64,000 nt of DNA from Bacteroidetes bacterium 46-16. Its GTDB lineage: Bacteria > Bacteroidota > Bacteroidia > Chitinophagales > Chitinophagaceae. The notes below the pieces were generated by a model. That model did not search any database and was not told the origin of the DNA. It saw nothing but the letters and a program-made list of their open reading frames with translations. Both the position numbers and the translations under genes were made by a program. The stretch is taken from contig MKUN01000048.1 of the NCBI GenBank assembly GCA_001897835.1, positions 1 through 64,000 on the forward strand, in the 5' to 3' direction. Within the stretch, counting starts at the first letter, position 1; each line of letters starts with the position of its first letter. This document shows positions 9,008 to 18,499 of the stretch, in pieces.

Positions 9008-9690
9008 GTTTAGAACAATTCGTTCAACAATTCAGCGAAGCGTTGGCGAACGGCTCTGCTTATAGCCTGCTCATCGCAGCAGGTGCCGGGGTTATCACTA
9101 CAGGTGTGTGTCCCTGCACTTTACCTGTTGGACTTGGCATTGCCGGATTGGTTAGCGGCAATACTGAAAGCAAGTCAAATAGAGGTTTTATGATAGCACT
9201 TGCTTTTTTCATAGGCATTGTTGTTTGTCTTTCTATTTTAGGGGCTTCAGTTGGACGATTAGGAATGTTTCTTACAGAAACTTTTGGACAGTATTGGGCT
9301 TTGGTTATGGCGGCAATATCTGCTACGGCTGCGCTGCTTACCTTTTATGGACCAAGATTAACGACCACAAAACTTGCGGCTTTGCGTAAACCGGGGTTAG
9401 GTGGTGCTTTTGTATATGGACTGATCTTTAGTTTGGGAACGTCTGTTGCTCCCTTATTGCTACTCCTTTCTGTCGCGGCTGCAACCGCTAATCCTTTCTA
9501 TGGTTTTCTCCTTGCTTTTGTGTTTGCCATTGGTCGGGGATTGCCGTTTTTAATTGTTAGTGCCTTTGCCGGTGCGGTAACAAAGTTTGCTCAACTAACC
9601 TGGTTGAGACGAAGTATTCAAATAGTAAGTGGCGTTGCTCTGCTTTATGTATGCTATTATTACATAAGAGTATTTATTGATTTGCAGTAG
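9004..9690 (+). CDS. CcdA/DsbD-like membrane protein
   Basis: GAGVITTGVCPCTLPVGLGIAGLVSG, ~6 TM segments; ATGA overlap with HMA lipoprotein. Confidence 0.65.
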   Translation: MSLEQFVQQFSEALANGSAYSLLIAAGAGVITTGVCPCTLPVGLGIAGLVSGNTESKSNRGFMIALAFFIGIVVCLSILGASVGRLGMFLTETFGQYWALVMAAISATAALLTFYGPRLTTTKLAALRKPGLGGAFVYGLIFSLGTSVAPLLLLLSVAAATANPFYGFLLAFVFAIGRGLPFLIVSAFAGAVTKFAQLTWLRRSIQIVSGVALLYVCYYYIRVFIDLQ

Positions 9691-10064
9691 CAAAATCAAT
9701 TATAGAAAATCAGCTACAGTGCATTGATTACAACCAATATCACCAGTTAGCTTCCTTTCCGGAAACGCCATTGTAATTGTTTTCAAAGTAAACTATAACG
9801 TACCCTTTATTTCTCTGAGTTCACTTCTGTAATTATCGGTGTGCACCTGAAAGTGCATTGCATAGGGTTGAAAATCTACACGATCAGTCCTAAGGTATCA
9901 ACTCATTTGCCTGTTATTGTTTTCTATTTAATGTCTTCTTCCAGACTGTCTATCCTTAAATTTAAAAATCCATGGGCTTCATTTGTCATACTCTCCTTGC
10001 TTCAAACCTAAAAGGTAGCACATGAGAACAAGCATAAAAAATCGGGACAACTAATGTAGTTATT

Positions 10065-10445
10065 CTAACCAACTAAACTTTTGTATGCATAAGCATCCAT
10101 TAATGTAGTGGCTTCTGATGCATCTAATAGCCTAATCTTTATCATCCATCCGTCAGTAAATGAAGCTGTATTTACTAAATCTGCATGGTCTTTTAAATCT
10201 TTATTCACTTCAATTACCTGACCGCTTACCGGCATAAATAAATCTGATGTTGTTTTAACTGCTTCTACAGAACCAAACACTTCATCTTTACTGAATTGCT
10301 TACCGATGTTTGGCAGGTCAACATAAACAATTTCGCCTAATTCACTTTGAGCAAATTCAGTTATGCCTATTAATGCTTCGTTGTTATCTAAAACCTTTAA
10401 CCAGGTGTGTTCTTTTGAGTATTTGAAGTCGGTTGGGAATTGCAT
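10065..10445 (-). CDS. gcvH: Glycine cleavage system H protein (stand-alone)
   Basis: KYSKEHTWLKV...IGITEFAQSELGEIVYVDLP...FGSVEAVKTTSDLFMPVSG lipoyl-lysine motif. Confidence 0.92.
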   Translation of the reverse strand: MQFPTDFKYSKEHTWLKVLDNNEALIGITEFAQSELGEIVYVDLPNIGKQFSKDEVFGSVEAVKTTSDLFMPVSGQVIEVNKDLKDHADLVNTASFTDGWMIKIRLLDASEATTLMDAYAYKSLVG

Positions 10446-10463
10446 TTTATTTGGTTTTGATGG

Positions 10464-11237
10464 TTAATAGCCTTTCCGCAACATATCGGCATATTCATTT
10501 GGTAGCGGACTGTCTTCAACTGCTTTTGCAGCCTTTTCTACATCGTATTCAAACCGGATAAACTCTACCTTAACTGCATCTTTATTTGTTATGCTACTAT
10601 CTGAATTGATGGTCAGTATTACATAACAACCTTTTGGATTGCCATCTTTTGGCTTGCCCACTGAACCGATATTAATTGCATGACGGTAATGAGCATTCTC
10701 TGTTGGCTGTGTTGGAAGTATTCTGTGGTAAGGCTTATGAGTGTGACCGAAACACATTATGTCTGCATCTGCCTGTTCCATTATTCTTAATAAACTTTTC
10801 TCGTCCCTGTCTTCAAACAAGTATTCATTAATCTTCCTTGGGCTTCCATGCACTAACAATAAGTTGAGCTTATCGTTATTCAACTGGAACTCTACTTTGA
10901 TGTGTGCCGGTAGGATTCTTAAATATTTCCGTTCTTCCGGTTTCACGATGGAGTTGGTGAAGCTGATGGAGATTTTGCCCATGTCTTTCTCAGGCTCGGT
11001 TGTGTAAGCACAACCGCATTCATCGCTCATTAAGCCAATGCCCTGGTCGTAGTTGCCTGCAATGGTGGGTATACCTCTATGCCTAACTTCATTTATGACT
11101 TCATTGGGCCAAATGTTGTAGCCTACCAAATCTCCAAGACAGTAGATGGCATCCGGCTTTTGTTCTTCAATGCTTTTTAAACAAGCTTCCAGGGCAGGAA
11201 GGTTCGCATGAATGTCTGAAAAAAGTGCAATTCTCAT
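10464..11237 (-). CDS. Metallophosphoesterase family protein
   Basis: MRIALFSDIHANLPAL, CLGDLVGY, GNYD, GHTHKPY motifs. Confidence 0.88.
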   Translation of the reverse strand: MRIALFSDIHANLPALEACLKSIEEQKPDAIYCLGDLVGYNIWPNEVINEVRHRGIPTIAGNYDQGIGLMSDECGCAYTTEPEKDMGKISISFTNSIVKPEERKYLRILPAHIKVEFQLNNDKLNLLLVHGSPRKINEYLFEDRDEKSLLRIMEQADADIMCFGHTHKPYHRILPTQPTENAHYRHAINIGSVGKPKDGNPKGCYVILTINSDSSITNKDAVKVEFIRFEYDVEKAAKAVEDSPLPNEYADMLRKGY

Positions 11238-11248
11238 GGAAAGATTTA

Positions 11249-12331
11249 TTAAGCGTTTTGTAATTGTTGTTTTGTATAGTATTTTCTTTTAAACCAAAAA
11301 GCCACATTGACCAATGCAATTAAAGCAGGCACTTCTACCAATGGTCCAATAACACCGGCAAAGGCCTGACCGCTATTTATGCCAAATACACCTATTGCTA
11401 CTGCAATGGCTAATTCAAAATTGTTACCTGCTGCTGTAAATGCTATGGATGCGTTGGTTGAATAATCTGCTCCCATTTTCTTGCCTATAAAAAAGCTGAC
11501 AATAAACATGATGGCGAAATAGATAACTAAAGGAACGGCTATTCTTACGACATCAAAAGGTATCTGAACAATCAATTCTCCTTTAAGGCTGAACATTACA
11601 ACGATGGTAAAGAGTAAGGCAATCAACGTTATCGGTGAAATCGCTGGAATAAATTTCCTCTGATACCATTCTTCACTCATTGCTTTGCGAAGCGCTAATC
11701 TTGTTAACACACCTGCAGCGAAAGGAATACCGAGATAAATAGCAACGCTTTCTGCAATTTGGCCGATAGTTATATTAACTTCTAAACCTGTAATGCCAAA
11801 GAGTGGCGGCAGTAAGGTTACAAATACATAAGCATAAACACTGTAAAGGAATACCTGAAAGATGCTATTGAGTGCAACCAAGCCGGCTGCATATTCCCGA
11901 CTGCCTTCTGCCAATTCATTCCATACGATAACCATTGCAATGCAACGAGCCAAGCCAATTAAAATAAGTCCTACCATATATTCAGGATACCCATGTAAAA
12001 ACACAATGGCAAGAATGAACATAAGGATTGGTCCTATAATCCAGTTAAGAAGTAATGACATTCCTAAAACCTTTGTGTTCTTAAATACTTCTTTCAGCTT
12101 TTCGTATCTCACTTTTGCAAAAGGTGGATACATCATTAGTATTAAACCTACTGCTAAAGGAATGTTTGTGGTACCTGATGAAAAGGAATTAATAAATGTT
12201 GAAGATGTTGGAAAGAAGTAGCCTATGGCTACTCCTGCGCCCATCGCTAAAAAAATCCACAAGGTTAAATACCTGTCTAAAAAACTTAATCGCTTTCGTT
12301 CGTTTGCCGGAGCACAATTGTCTGTTGCCAT
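11249..12331 (-). CDS. Arsenite efflux permease, Acr3 family
   Basis: Acr3-type sequence ([31 protein letters not shown]); start chosen at 12331 ([15 protein letters not shown]), ORF opens at 12412. Confidence 0.88.
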   Translation of the reverse strand: MATDNCAPANERKRLSFLDRYLTLWIFLAMGAGVAIGYFFPTSSTFINSFSSGTTNIPLAVGLILMMYPPFAKVRYEKLKEVFKNTKVLGMSLLLNWIIGPILMFILAIVFLHGYPEYMVGLILIGLARCIAMVIVWNELAEGSREYAAGLVALNSIFQVFLYSVYAYVFVTLLPPLFGITGLEVNITIGQIAESVAIYLGIPFAAGVLTRLALRKAMSEEWYQRKFIPAISPITLIALLFTIVVMFSLKGELIVQIPFDVVRIAVPLVIYFAIMFIVSFFIGKKMGADYSTNASIAFTAAGNNFELAIAVAIGVFGINSGQAFAGVIGPLVEVPALIALVNVAFWFKRKYYTKQQLQNA

Positions 12332-12353
12332 AGTTTTATTTAAGTAAATAGAA

Positions 12354-13202
12354 TTAATTACAACAATCGGTACCGCAGCACGCCTTTTCTTCTTTTGTCG
12401 GCTTTCCTGCATACACTGTAATGCTTCTGATACCTGTTCCTGATTGTTTAAATGCTGCGATTTGGTCTTCTGATAAATACTGGCTTAGAATGTCGTCAGG
12501 GATAATAATAGCTTTGTCTTTTTGAACGGTAATGTTCTTGAAACCGTTAGTCTCAATTAACTCTAAGTACATTTGCTTCTGAATAGCACCGGCTACACAA
12601 CCAGCATACATTTCAGCAGCTTCCTTAATTTCTTTTGGTAACTGGCCTTCTAAAACAATATCAGAAATAGAAAAGTGTCCGCCCGGCTTTAATACCCTGT
12701 AAATTTCTTTTATTACTGCATCTTTGTTTGGGACCAGGTTGAGTACGCAATTGCTTACAATAACATCCGCTGTATTAGCAGTAACAGGCATCTTTTCTAT
12801 ATCGCCCTGCCTAAAGTCTACGTTATTAAAGCCACGTGCTTCTGCATTTTTTCTGGCTTTGTCTATCATTGCAGGAGTGAAGTCAATGCCTATTACTTTT
12901 CCTGTTTCTCCTGTTTCATGCCTTGCAATAAAGGCATCGTTTCCTGCACCACTTCCCAAGTCAATTACTACATCACCCTTCTTAATTTTGGCAAACTGTG
13001 TGGGTAGTCCACAACCTAAACCTAAATCAGCGTCAGGATTATATCCTTCTAATTGTGCATAGTCGTCTGCCATGATGTTATAAATTTCTGTTGAACAGCA
13101 ACCTGAGCCACAGCATGAACTTTGATTTGTTTCCTTGTCCTGTGAAGCTATTTCAGAATATTTCTGCCTTACCAATTCTTTTACTTGTTCTTGCGCTTTC
13201 AT
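12354..13202 (-). CDS. arsM: Arsenite methyltransferase
   Basis: [18 protein letters not shown] motif, conserved Cys ([25 protein letters not shown]), Cys-rich C-terminus. Confidence 0.9.
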   Translation of the reverse strand: MKAQEQVKELVRQKYSEIASQDKETNQSSCCGSGCCSTEIYNIMADDYAQLEGYNPDADLGLGCGLPTQFAKIKKGDVVIDLGSGAGNDAFIARHETGETGKVIGIDFTPAMIDKARKNAEARGFNNVDFRQGDIEKMPVTANTADVIVSNCVLNLVPNKDAVIKEIYRVLKPGGHFSISDIVLEGQLPKEIKEAAEMYAGCVAGAIQKQMYLELIETNGFKNITVQKDKAIIIPDDILSQYLSEDQIAAFKQSGTGIRSITVYAGKPTKEEKACCGTDCCN

Positions 13203-13223
13203 TTTATTTAAATTTTTAAATCT

Positions 13224-13239
13224 ATCGAAATATTACGAT
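13224..13239 (-). promoter_or_regulatory. Putative ArsR operator upstream of arsM
   Basis: ATCGAAATATTACGAT; 15/16 identical to 13594-13609. Confidence 0.6.
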
Positions 13240-13259
13240 GACATTGGTCAAAAAAAACA

Positions 13260-13589
13260 TTAGCAACATTCGTCGCAACCCTTATAGCTGTTGAAAAATT
13301 GATTAATCCAAATTTGTGCTGCCTTCCACTCTTTATCGTTAATGCAATAGCATACTTTTGCTCCATCAATTTCTCCTTTGATTAATCCCGCTTCCTTTAA
13401 TTCTTTTAAGTGTTGGGAAATGGTGCTTTGTGAAAGAGGTAGTTCATCCACTATATCTCCACACTGGCAGGTCGCTTTTGTTGCCAATAGTTTCAATATT
13501 GCAACTCTTGCTGGATGAGCCATTGCTTTAGCATACCTGGCTAACTTGTTCTCTCTGGCACTGAACTCGTATGATTTTGTTGCTCCCAT
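13260..13589 (-). CDS. arsR: ArsR-family transcriptional regulator
   Basis: winged HTH ([22 protein letters not shown]), [14 protein letters not shown] metal-sensing helix. Confidence 0.9.
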   Translation of the reverse strand: MGATKSYEFSARENKLARYAKAMAHPARVAILKLLATKATCQCGDIVDELPLSQSTISQHLKELKEAGLIKGEIDGAKVCYCINDKEWKAAQIWINQFFNSYKGCDECC

Positions 13590-13593
13590 TCTG

Positions 13594-13609
13594 ATCGCAA
13601 TATTACGAT
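13594..13609 (-). promoter_or_regulatory. Putative ArsR operator upstream of arsR
   Basis: ATCGCAATATTACGAT, overlapped by perfect CGATAT-A-ATATCG at 13606-13618. Confidence 0.6.
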
Positions 13610-13770
13610 ATAATATCGGATTGGCAACTTTCGATTGAAAAACTTTGTGCTTTGATCCTATTTATGAATTCACTTATTGCTAAAAATAAAAAAAATGCGA
13701 CATACATCTTTGACAATCAACTAAATGTAAAATTATATCATTTTAAATTTGGCAGACACCCCTCCCCGGG

Positions 13771-14135
13771 ATGCATCTTTGCGCACTAAATTTTTCACAT
13801 GAAAAAGAACTGAAAATCTTGGATGCCAGTTTGAAATATGCATTAAAATTAACCAGTGCTATAAAAACATACTTAGAGAATAATAAAACAGAATTGGCTT
13901 TGGGATTTAGCAGTTCATGCAAGGATTGTGTAGATATATGTGCTTTTACCGTTTCACTAATTGACCGAGGTCTGTATATCAAAACAAATTTAATTGCTAT
14001 TTGAGAGAAAGTTTGTACACAGTGCTTAAAATCTGTGAAGGGTTGCGCTCTTCCGAAGCAGGTTGTAGGTACTGAATGTCATTCTTGCGTAACAACCTGT
14101 AAGGTGCTGAAGAGTGTGGAAAAATTGACCAAATG
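13771..14135 (+). pseudogene. Possible frameshifted DUF326/Csp-like Cys-rich protein remnant
   Basis: SSCKDCVDICAFTVSLIDRGLYI resembles the CLDCADVCNLCATFCARGSRF segment of the 979-1299 protein; cysteine motifs continue in other frames (LKICEGLRSSEAGC; TECHSCVTTCKVL). Confidence 0.35.
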
Positions 14136-14392
14136 GAAAAATCAACGTCATGGGTACTATTTTAAGGACATGCAGAACCATACGCCTTATCCGATGCACA
14201 GTTCACAAAATCTGGAAAGGTTTGAAGTCTATGTGGGTTGTGAAAACATGTTTGACTTTAGACAAAACAACCCATCATAGATTGCCAAGACCCGTTGGGT
14301 CCATACTTAGATACTTCATCTGTTTGGGTCAACGAGAGGGAGGGAAATATATGTCGGTGTTTGATTTAAATTAACTCAATATTAATGCAACT

Positions 14393-14968
14393 ATGAAAAA
14401 AGCTACGAAACAAGAAAAGGATTTGATTATTGAGATTTTAGCCAAATCCTTCGATACCAATTCCAGCGTGAATTACATTATTAAACAGGATAATAAAAGA
14501 AAAAGAAGAATACGTGCTTTAATGGATTACTCTTTTGATGTGTGTACAGCCTTTGGTGATGTGTTTCTTTCCGATGATAACAAGGCATGCGCACTCATCG
14601 TTTATCCTGACAAAAAAAAGACTACCCTAAAATCAATATTGTTGGATATAAAACTTATCCTTCATGCCGTAGGCGTTGGCAATATAAGTAAAACTTTAAA
14701 GAGGGAAAAGCTAATAAGTAACATACAGCCAAAGATCCAAATGGCTTACTTATGGTTTATTGGCGTTGACCCCATTGCACAAGACCAGGGAATTGGCAGT
14801 GAGCTACTCCAAGAAATTATTGATTACAGTAACAGTAACGACCGCCCAATTTATCTGGAAACATCAACGCTTAAAAATTTGCCCTGGTATGGAAAATTCG
14901 GATTTGAAATTTACAGTGAACAGGATTTGACATATCATTTGTATTTCTTCAGGAGGGATGTAAAATAG
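14393..14968 (+). CDS. GNAT family N-acetyltransferase
   Basis: LWFIGVDPIAQDQGIGSELLQEIIDYS acetyl-CoA binding motif. Confidence 0.75.
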   Translation: MKKATKQEKDLIIEILAKSFDTNSSVNYIIKQDNKRKRRIRALMDYSFDVCTAFGDVFLSDDNKACALIVYPDKKKTTLKSILLDIKLILHAVGVGNISKTLKREKLISNIQPKIQMAYLWFIGVDPIAQDQGIGSELLQEIIDYSNSNDRPIYLETSTLKNLPWYGKFGFEIYSEQDLTYHLYFFRRDVK

Positions 14969-14975
14969 TACGACA

Positions 14976-17180
14976 GTGCTTGTATTTGGAACACAAATGC
15001 ACATTGTCACATTTATTTTTGTGAGCATAGAGATAGTTATCTTTCTCTATCTGGCAATATTTCGTTTAGCCCGTCCGGATGATAAGACCACTACGCTTAA
15101 CCTGATCCTTATTTTTTTACTGCTTACCTACAATATCACAGGAGGCCTGCTTCCCGATCCTAAACTGCCTGGATCATATTTCTTGCAGAACGTAATTGCG
15201 TATGCGACCGGTTTCATCACACCATGTTACTTTCCGTATTATGTCTATAAAGTCTTTGGTTTAACGAAGATGAAATTTCATGCCTATAAGGGCGTCTATT
15301 TATTTCTGATTTTACCATACTGTATTTTCATTCTGGTCTTTTGGTTTACAGAGGATTTGAGGGAGACGCAAAATCTATTGATCTTTCCTGTACTGTATGG
15401 CATCTGGGTAATTGTCTCCTTAACTAAAGCTATTCATCATAAATACAATTACGATCTTTCAAACATCAAGGGTAGGCAGGAAATGGTTGTGTTCTTGTTT
15501 AGCTTAACACCGTGGATAGGTTTGCCAATCATTACTTACTTTGCTTTAGGTCAGGCAGTTGAGGCTTTAGTTACAAACATAGGGTTCCTACTTTTGTTTG
15601 GATTGCAAGTAATAAGGAATATTAAAGAGCTAAGAACAGAGCATGAAAAACTGATAGAATCAGAGCAGCGCCTGAGAAGCTGGAATACTGATCTTAAAGA
15701 TGAAGTTCATAAGCGTACTAAGGAACTGGAGAAAATAAATGAACAAAAAACGAATAATTTTATCAACCTCGTTCATGAAACCAAAACGCCTCTAACACTG
15801 ATAAAGAATTATCTGGATGAGTACATCAGTAAATATGGCACTGGCGAGGAATTGAATATTATAAAGGGAGGGGTAGATAAACTGACTGCTGATGTAATCA
15901 ACCTATTCGATATTGAACGTTTTTCAAAGGGAATTGATACATATAAGCATAACCATGTTTCAGACTTTAGTGGCATCCTTCAGGATAGCCTTCCTTTGTT
16001 CAAGCATTATTGTGTTAAACATAAAATCGAGTGTTCAACGTGTATTGACGAGAATATTTTTATTAAGGCAGATTCCAACGCGATTCATCGGATAGTTAAT
16101 AATATTGTCGAGAACGCCATTAAATTTACCGATCCCAACGGCGAAGTGCTTATCTCGTTAAGTAGTCAGGAGAATGAGATAATCTTTTCAGTAGTGGACA
16201 CGGGCATAGGCATTTCGGAAGATTTGCAAAAGAAAGTTTTTGACCCTTATTACCAAATCGGGTATAAACATACCAGCTTACAAGGCATGGGTCTTGGCTT
16301 ACCGATAGTAAAGAAAGTAGTTGAAGGAATTGGCGGCACCGTATCTATCGAGAGCAATCCAGCTAAAATGCGGGGTACAAAAGTTATCATTACGCTACCC
16401 AGGTACACACCCACCGAAAAGGACAGACCTGTAAAGAAAGTGGAAACATTGAATAAACTCAATTATAGCTTCAATTACGATGAAGTAAATGATACTGATT
16501 ACGATTCGCAAAAAAGAACAATACTACTGGTAGAGGATAACCTTGCGATGACCAATTTCCTTTCCAACAAACTCCGGGTTAGCTATAATGTATTTGTTGC
16601 TCATAACGGCTCCGAAGCGTTAAAGAAACTATTTGGAATGCCTGTGATGCCAGATCTCATACTATCCGATGTCATGATGGATAAAATGGATGGTTATACT
16701 TTCGCAAAAACTCTTTCAGAGCAAGATAAATACAGTCACATACCCATTGTATTTTTAACCGCTAAATCAACACCTACCGACCGCCTGAAGGGCCTACGGC
16801 TTGGCGCAATAGACTTCATTTCAAAGCCATTTTCATTTGAGGAATTGAGCCAGAAAATTGAAACCATACTTGATAATATCTTAAAGCAGCAAAAGGCGAT
16901 ATTTAACACATCCATTGCCGCTTTAAAAACAGGCAAAAGCCACGACTCTGACAATGTGGCTCAATCTTCGATTTCAAAATTTGAGCAGAACTGTAAGCTA
17001 TTTCATCTAACGACCCGTGAAACAGAAATAGCCCGGCTAATATTTAAAGGGAAAACATATAAGGGCATAGCAAGGGAACTGTTCATATCTGAGAAAACCG
17101 TAACAAAGCATATCCAAAACATCTTTGCGAAAGCCGAGGTTTCCAATAAGATAGAACTTATAAATAAGCTGAGTAAATAG
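14976..17180 (+). CDS. Hybrid sensor histidine kinase / response regulator with LuxR-type HTH output
   Basis: N-terminal multi-TM region; HETKTPLTLIKNYLDEY H-box, NAIKFTDPNGEV and GLGLPIVKKVVE ATPase boxes; receiver (LLVEDN, LSDVMMDKMDG, FLTAK); C-terminal LTTRETEIARLIFKGKTYKGIARELFISEKTVTKHIQNIF. Confidence 0.9.
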   Translation: MLVFGTQMHIVTFIFVSIEIVIFLYLAIFRLARPDDKTTTLNLILIFLLLTYNITGGLLPDPKLPGSYFLQNVIAYATGFITPCYFPYYVYKVFGLTKMKFHAYKGVYLFLILPYCIFILVFWFTEDLRETQNLLIFPVLYGIWVIVSLTKAIHHKYNYDLSNIKGRQEMVVFLFSLTPWIGLPIITYFALGQAVEALVTNIGFLLLFGLQVIRNIKELRTEHEKLIESEQRLRSWNTDLKDEVHKRTKELEKINEQKTNNFINLVHETKTPLTLIKNYLDEYISKYGTGEELNIIKGGVDKLTADVINLFDIERFSKGIDTYKHNHVSDFSGILQDSLPLFKHYCVKHKIECSTCIDENIFIKADSNAIHRIVNNIVENAIKFTDPNGEVLISLSSQENEIIFSVVDTGIGISEDLQKKVFDPYYQIGYKHTSLQGMGLGLPIVKKVVEGIGGTVSIESNPAKMRGTKVIITLPRYTPTEKDRPVKKVETLNKLNYSFNYDEVNDTDYDSQKRTILLVEDNLAMTNFLSNKLRVSYNVFVAHNGSEALKKLFGMPVMPDLILSDVMMDKMDGYTFAKTLSEQDKYSHIPIVFLTAKSTPTDRLKGLRLGAIDFISKPFSFEELSQKIETILDNILKQQKAIFNTSIAALKTGKSHDSDNVAQSSISKFEQNCKLFHLTTRETEIARLIFKGKTYKGIARELFISEKTVTKHIQNIFAKAEVSNKIELINKLSK

Positions 17181-17238
17181 CCACAAATCATTGATTTACT
17201 ACTAATTAAGTACGAAAATAGTAGGAATTGCGTATAGG

Positions 17239-17265
17239 TTGCCCTAATAGCCAATCCTACCTTTG
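17239..17265 (+). promoter_or_regulatory. Putative Bacteroidetes-type promoter for RteC-like gene
   Basis: TTG (17239) and TACCTTTG (17258-17265) resembling TTG / TAnnTTTG; spacing not ideal. Confidence 0.35.
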
Positions 17266-17301
17266 TAATGGCGAATAGTCGCTAAAACTAAAGTAAGGGA
17301 T

Positions 17302-18495
17302 ATGCGTGAAGGTTATGTATTAGAGTGGCTGGATACTTTGGTTACTGTAACATTGAATCCAGTAAAAAGTAAAATAGATATTGCCGTGTCCGGTGATATT
17401 TCAAAAATCACGGACCAGGTAATTACTCAAAAAGACAAGGTTCAAACTGCCATTAAGTCCACCGTATTTAGCCTTAATGACGAAGCAAAAATTAGGTGCT
17501 TGATAAAGAAATATCATTCAAGCCTGATTACGTTATTAGATCAGGCATTAGAAGACCTGGCGCTCATTAAGGACAATATTCCTTTAAAGCAGGTATTAGA
17601 CACCATAATTGTCTGCATTGATGAGTTGCTCACTTTAATTGAGCACAGATTTACAAGTTATTTAAGTGTAGACGAAAGAGTACCGGCTACCTATCTTGCT
17701 GTTCTCAAAAAAGAATTGACAAAGAGGCTATCGGCGGTAGATAGAAAGCTGCGTGATTATAGCATGTATCTGCCTGCCTTTAGAATATTAAAACAGGAAT
17801 TAGAGAAGTTTATAACTCAGCCATCCAATAAGCATACATATATCTTTCAGGAAATACTTTATATAAAAGACTTATGTCTGGAACTGGAACACCTCGAACC
17901 AGTGGATGAGGCTGCTGTTTACTCCAGGCTTGATGAATTACTCATCAGCATGAACTTCAATAGCAAAACCTACATTTATAGCCTGACACAGAGGTTAGCA
18001 GCCAGTATTAACGACCTTGAAAAATCCGACGAAAAAATGGATAGGCTTTTATTCTATCTCAAATTGTTTAAGCAATACCACAAAAAGCCCGGAATAGTAT
18101 TTAATCGGAAAGACGCGGAGTTGCACAAGCAAGTTTCCAATTGGTTTACACAGGAGGTATTTTACCTTGAGAAGCAGATACATTATTCAATCGTGCCCAT
18201 AAAGGGAGTTGCCGCTCCTAAAGAAGTTGTTCAGAAAGAGAAGCCCAAACTCCTGTCTATACTTTCAGTTGATCAAATGGCATTGATATTAAGAGCAGCA
18301 GACGACCTGAAAGTTGTTATGGCACGCTCTCTAAACAGTGTATTTAAAAATATTGTTCCATACCTATCAACTCCTTACCAGGAAAATATATCGTATGATA
18401 GCATGAGAAGCAAATCTTATTCAGCAGAAACAAGGGATAAACAGATCGTCGTAGAAACGCTCCAACAGATGATTAAGAGAATAAATGAATATTGA
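17302..18495 (+). CDS. RteC-like regulatory protein (tentative)
   Basis: LDELLISMNFNSKTYI and RLLFYLKLFKQYHKKPGIVFNRKDAELHKQVSNWFTQEVFYLEKQ resemble RteC; located just after a two-component gene as in CTnDOT. Confidence 0.5.
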   Translation: MREGYVLEWLDTLVTVTLNPVKSKIDIAVSGDISKITDQVITQKDKVQTAIKSTVFSLNDEAKIRCLIKKYHSSLITLLDQALEDLALIKDNIPLKQVLDTIIVCIDELLTLIEHRFTSYLSVDERVPATYLAVLKKELTKRLSAVDRKLRDYSMYLPAFRILKQELEKFITQPSNKHTYIFQEILYIKDLCLELEHLEPVDEAAVYSRLDELLISMNFNSKTYIYSLTQRLAASINDLEKSDEKMDRLLFYLKLFKQYHKKPGIVFNRKDAELHKQVSNWFTQEVFYLEKQIHYSIVPIKGVAAPKEVVQKEKPKLLSILSVDQMALILRAADDLKVVMARSLNSVFKNIVPYLSTPYQENISYDSMRSKSYSAETRDKQIVVETLQQMIKRINEY

Positions 18496-18499
18496 AACC

